Shown here one piece after another: positions 5,094 to 7,001 of a stretch of DNA of 7,001 bases. Each line of letters starts with the position of its first letter. The first letter of the stretch is position 1. This DNA comes from Acidobacteriaceae bacterium. GTDB taxonomy: Bacteria > Acidobacteriota > Terriglobia > Terriglobales > Acidobacteriaceae. The notes under the pieces were generated by a model. That model was not told the DNA's origin. It did not search any database and saw only the letters and a list, made by a program, of their open reading frames with translations. The stretch lies in contig PKXI01000139.1 of NCBI GenBank assembly GCA_003133425.1, forward strand, positions 872-7,872. The letters are read 5' to 3'. The position numbers and the translations under genes were made by a program.

Positions 5094-6062
5094 ATGAAAG
5101 CTATCCAGATTCTCGAGACAGGCGGCCCGGAAGTTCTTCAACTGGCCGACTTGCCCATTCCCCATCCTGGCCCGGGCCAGGTGTTGATCCGCATTGAAGC
5201 CATTGGCGTCAACTTCATTGAGGTCTACTTCCGCAAGGGCCAGTACAAAGCATCGTTTCCCCTCACTCCCGGCAGCGAGGCCGCAGGAACTGTTGAAGAA
5301 CTCGGTCCCGGCGTAACTGGATTCACAACCGGCGATCTTGTCGCCTCGGTCTCTGTGCTCGGCAGCTATGCCGAGTACGCCCTCGTGCCCGCCGCCCAAC
5401 TGGTCAAGGTTCCGGTCGGCATGGCTCCTGAAAAGGCCGCCGCGGCCATGCTCCAGGGCATGACCGCTCATTACCTCGCCTATTCCACCTTCCCGCTCAA
5501 GGCCGGAGACACGGCTCTGGTGCATGCCGGTGCCGGCGGCGTTGGCCTGCTGCTCACCCAGATGGCCACGCGCCTGGGCGCCCGCGTCATCACCACTGTC
5601 TCCACGCCCGCCAAAGCCGAACTCTCCCGCGAGGCCGGCGCCTCCGATGTAATTCTCTACACTGAGCAGGAATTCGACGTCGAGGTCAAGCGCATCACTG
5701 ATGGCAAAGGTGTCGATGTCGTGTACGACTCCGTCGGCAAAACCACGTTCGAGCAGAGCCTCAACTGCCTCAGGCCCCGTGGCCTGTTGGCTCTCTTCGG
5801 CGGCTCCAGCGGTCCAGTACCGCCCTTCGACCTCATCCAGCTCAGCGGCAAAGGATCGTTGTTCATCACCCGCCCCACCCTGTGGCATTACGTCGCCACC
5901 CGCGCGGAGTTAGAGTGGCGCGCAGGCGAAGTGCTGGGATGGGCCGCCTGTGGCGCCCTCAAACTCCGTACCGAGCACATCTATCCGCTCGCCGAAGCAG
6001 CTCAGGCACACACGGATCTCGAGTCCCGCAGCACCACCGGCAAAATCCTCCTCGAGCCATAG
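5094..6062 (+). CDS. qor: Zinc-free NADPH:quinone oxidoreductase (MDR family)
   Basis: This 322-residue cytoplasmic enzyme belongs to the medium-chain dehydrogenase/reductase superfamily, quinone oxidoreductase branch, which reduces quinones or related enones with NADPH. The N-terminal GroES-like domain covers residues 1-125. It contains GVNFIEVYFRKGQY (38-51) and PGSEAAGTV (59-67), where zinc alcohol dehydrogenases would have GHE. The catalytic zinc ligands are missing, as expected for this branch. QGMTAHYL (121-128) leads into the Rossmann domain with AGAGGVG (145-151) for the cofactor. The C-terminal STTGKILLEP is typical of the family. I start at ATG 5094 because MKAIQ fits the family start. 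A TTG at 5055 would add 13 residues with no family match. The Shine-Dalgarno is poor (AAGG 18 nt upstream). The substrate is unproven. Confidence 0.92.
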   Translation: MKAIQILETGGPEVLQLADLPIPHPGPGQVLIRIEAIGVNFIEVYFRKGQYKASFPLTPGSEAAGTVEELGPGVTGFTTGDLVASVSVLGSYAEYALVPAAQLVKVPVGMAPEKAAAAMLQGMTAHYLAYSTFPLKAGDTALVHAGAGGVGLLLTQMATRLGARVITTVSTPAKAELSREAGASDVILYTEQEFDVEVKRITDGKGVDVVYDSVGKTTFEQSLNCLRPRGLLALFGGSSGPVPPFDLIQLSGKGSLFITRPTLWHYVATRAELEWRAGEVLGWAACGALKLRTEHIYPLAEAAQAHTDLESRSTTGKILLEP

Positions 6063-6063
6063 C

Positions 6064-6090
6064 AGTCGGGTGTCAGAGTTCAGGAATAGG
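6064..6090 (+). repeat. Remnant related to the GGGATCAGG inverted repeat
   Basis: CGGGTGTCAGAGTTCAGGAA, directly after the oxidoreductase stop codon, resembles the arm AGGTGTCAGGGATCAG at 4912-4927. It lacks an opposite arm. Both elements sit immediately 3' of a gene on the same strand. The similarity is short and could be partly chance. Confidence 0.4.
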
Positions 6091-6099
6091 TCTCCGTGC

Positions 6100-6134
6100 C
6101 CCATCCATTTCGCGCACTTTGCGAAATGGGTGGG
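6100..6134. repeat. 14-bp hairpin upstream of the sirtuin gene
   Basis: CCCATCCATTTCGC (6100-6113) pairs with GCGAAATGGGTGGG (6121-6134) over 14 bp with a single T-G wobble and a 7-nt loop (GCACTTT). No T-tract follows, so it is not an obvious terminator. It lies 43 nt before the sirtuin ATG, within its probable 5' untranslated region or the 3' end of the oxidoreductase transcript. The GTGCCCCAT...GGGTGGGATACC framing is reminiscent of a dispersed palindromic repeat in Acidobacteriota genomes (recollection, not searched). Confidence 0.75.
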
Positions 6135-6176
6135 ATACCTCGAACTTCGATCCCGAGCTTGGCAGGAAAGAAAACC

Positions 6177-6914
6177 ATGACAAAAATATCCATCGCCCCC
6201 ACCGACCGAGTCTTCGTCTTGACCGGCGCCGGCATCAGCGCTGAGAGCGGCCTTCCCACCTTCCGCGCCGACGACGGCCTATGGGCCGGCAATCGCATTG
6301 AAGACGTCTGCACTCCCGACGCCTGGCAGCGTAATCCCGAACTCGTCTGGCAGTTCTACTCCAGGCGCCGAGCCGACGGAGCAAAAGCCCAGCCCAACCC
6401 CGCCCACTACGCGCTGGCCGAACTTGAGGCACGCATCGGTGACCGCTTCTTTCTTTGCACGCAAAACGTAGACGATCTCCACGAGCGCGCCGGTTCCATC
6501 CGTCTCGTTCACATGCACGGCGAACTCACCAAAGCCCACTGCGAGCGCGACTGCGGCCGGCCCCCCGTCGAGGACCACGCCATCTATGCCAGCCTTGCCG
6601 AAGTCGGACATTGCGCATGCGGCGGCCGACTCCGCCCCCACATCGTCTTCTTCGGTGAAATCCCCCTCGAAATGGACCGCATCCAGAGCGAAATCGCCAA
6701 AGATACGCTGATGCTCGTCGTCGGCACATCGGGCTCCGTCTACCCCGCCGCCAGCTTCGTCCACTGGGCCCGGCAAGGCGGAGCCCGCACCGTCTACATC
6801 GGCCCCGAGCCACCCCTCAACGCACACGCCTTCACCCAGGTAGTAGAAGGCAACGCTGGCCAGGTTCTCCCCGGCCTCTTCCAAATCGAATCAGAGACGT
6901 TCCTATCGCATTGA
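6177..6914 (+). CDS. cobB: NAD-dependent protein deacylase, sirtuin family (class III-like)
   Basis: This 245-residue sirtuin removes acyl groups from lysine side chains of cytoplasmic proteins, using NAD+ and releasing nicotinamide and O-acyl-ADP-ribose. GAGISAESGLPTFR (17-30) and TQNVDDLHERAGS (95-107) form the NAD pocket. His114 in HMHGEL is the catalytic base. The zinc site is Cys122, Cys126, Cys146 and Cys148, with second-pair spacing C-A-C instead of the common CxxC. VVGTSG (181-186) binds the cofactor ribose. Tyr61 and Arg64 (FYSRRRA) match the Tyr-x-x-Arg pair that class III (SIRT5/CobB) enzymes use for acidic acyl groups, suggesting desuccinylase or demalonylase activity as well as deacetylation. 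The start at 6177 has AGGA 9 nt upstream and begins just before the domain. A GTG at 6096 would run through the hairpin at 6100-6134 and is unlikely. Confidence 0.94.
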   Translation: MTKISIAPTDRVFVLTGAGISAESGLPTFRADDGLWAGNRIEDVCTPDAWQRNPELVWQFYSRRRADGAKAQPNPAHYALAELEARIGDRFFLCTQNVDDLHERAGSIRLVHMHGELTKAHCERDCGRPPVEDHAIYASLAEVGHCACGGRLRPHIVFFGEIPLEMDRIQSEIAKDTLMLVVGTSGSVYPAASFVHWARQGGARTVYIGPEPPLNAHAFTQVVEGNAGQVLPGLFQIESETFLSH

Positions 6915-6940
6915 TTAGAAAGTTTTGAATGAGGGTAGGT

Positions 6941-6968
6941 TGAAGGGCACGGGCTTCAGACCCCTGAA
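6941..6968 (+). repeat. Collapsed two-hairpin repeat (copy D)
   Basis: TGAAGGGCACGGGCTTCAG matches the left end of the full element at 2462-2480, then switches directly to ACCCCTGAA, matching the right end (compare 2520-2526 and copy A at 46-54). The middle 40 nt or so is missing. The join falls in the GGGCTT(C/T)AGCCC core that both hairpins share, as expected from an internal deletion between them. Confidence 0.65.
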
Positions 6969-7001
6969 TACACTGTGTTTGTAGCGCCGTGTATGACAGC
7001 G

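Noticed and set aside
4911..5888. Minus-strand open frame (325 codons) antisense to the quinone oxidoreductase
   Set aside because: The opposite strand encodes a complete MDR enzyme. This frame is Gly/Ala/Glu-rich, has no domain, and runs through the inverted repeat.
6096..6176. GTG start giving a longer sirtuin
   Set aside because: The extension would be translated from the 14-bp hairpin, has no similarity to sirtuins, and has a worse ribosome binding site than the ATG at 6177.

Overview
The window looks like a chromosomal housekeeping stretch from a GC-rich soil-type bacterium, most likely Acidobacteriota (class Terriglobia). This rests mainly on intergenic repeats built from GGGCTT(C/T)AGCCC hairpins and on GGGATCAGG-type repeats. 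I associate both with Terriglobales genomes from memory, not from a search. The protein set (Mrp, hotdog thioesterase, small TPR protein, GT2 transferase, quinone oxidoreductase, class III-type sirtuin) fits but does not prove the assignment. There is no phage, transposase, CRISPR array, tRNA or rRNA here.

Layout, left to right: (1) 1-319 is non-coding apart from half an intergenic repeat and a doubtful 34-codon leader ORF. (2) Two plus-strand paralogues (320-610 and 1062-1352) each encode a 96-residue secreted WxxGxW/YXWGXW-type protein. They are separated by a clear intrinsic terminator, an 11-bp inverted repeat and a full two-hairpin repeat. (3) A minus-strand pair follows: mrp (1466-2296) and an acyl-CoA thioesterase (2558-3151). 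The 261-bp gap between them holds a GATC-phased array of units of about 25 bp plus the best-preserved two-hairpin repeat. (4) The plus strand then carries a small TPR protein (3349-3660), a polyprenyl-phosphate-type GT2 glycosyltransferase (3890-4894), a zinc-free quinone oxidoreductase (5094-6062) and a sirtuin deacylase (6177-6914). The gaps between these carry a 30-nt-arm inverted repeat, a related remnant and a 14-bp hairpin. The window ends in another half-copy of the two-hairpin repeat.

The genes do not form one pathway. Each is separated from its neighbour by more than 100 bp, usually with repeat or hairpin DNA between, so most are probably transcribed singly. mrp and the first secreted-protein pair converge on a strong hairpin at 1383-1408. 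The thioesterase and TPR genes are divergent.

I did not find a convincing new multi-gene system. The points most worth a second look are at the DNA level: the phased array upstream of mrp, a 12-nt minisatellite that carries four possible start codons of the thioesterase, the intergenic repeat family with full and half copies in one orientation, and short ORFs that end on the start signals of both secreted-protein genes.
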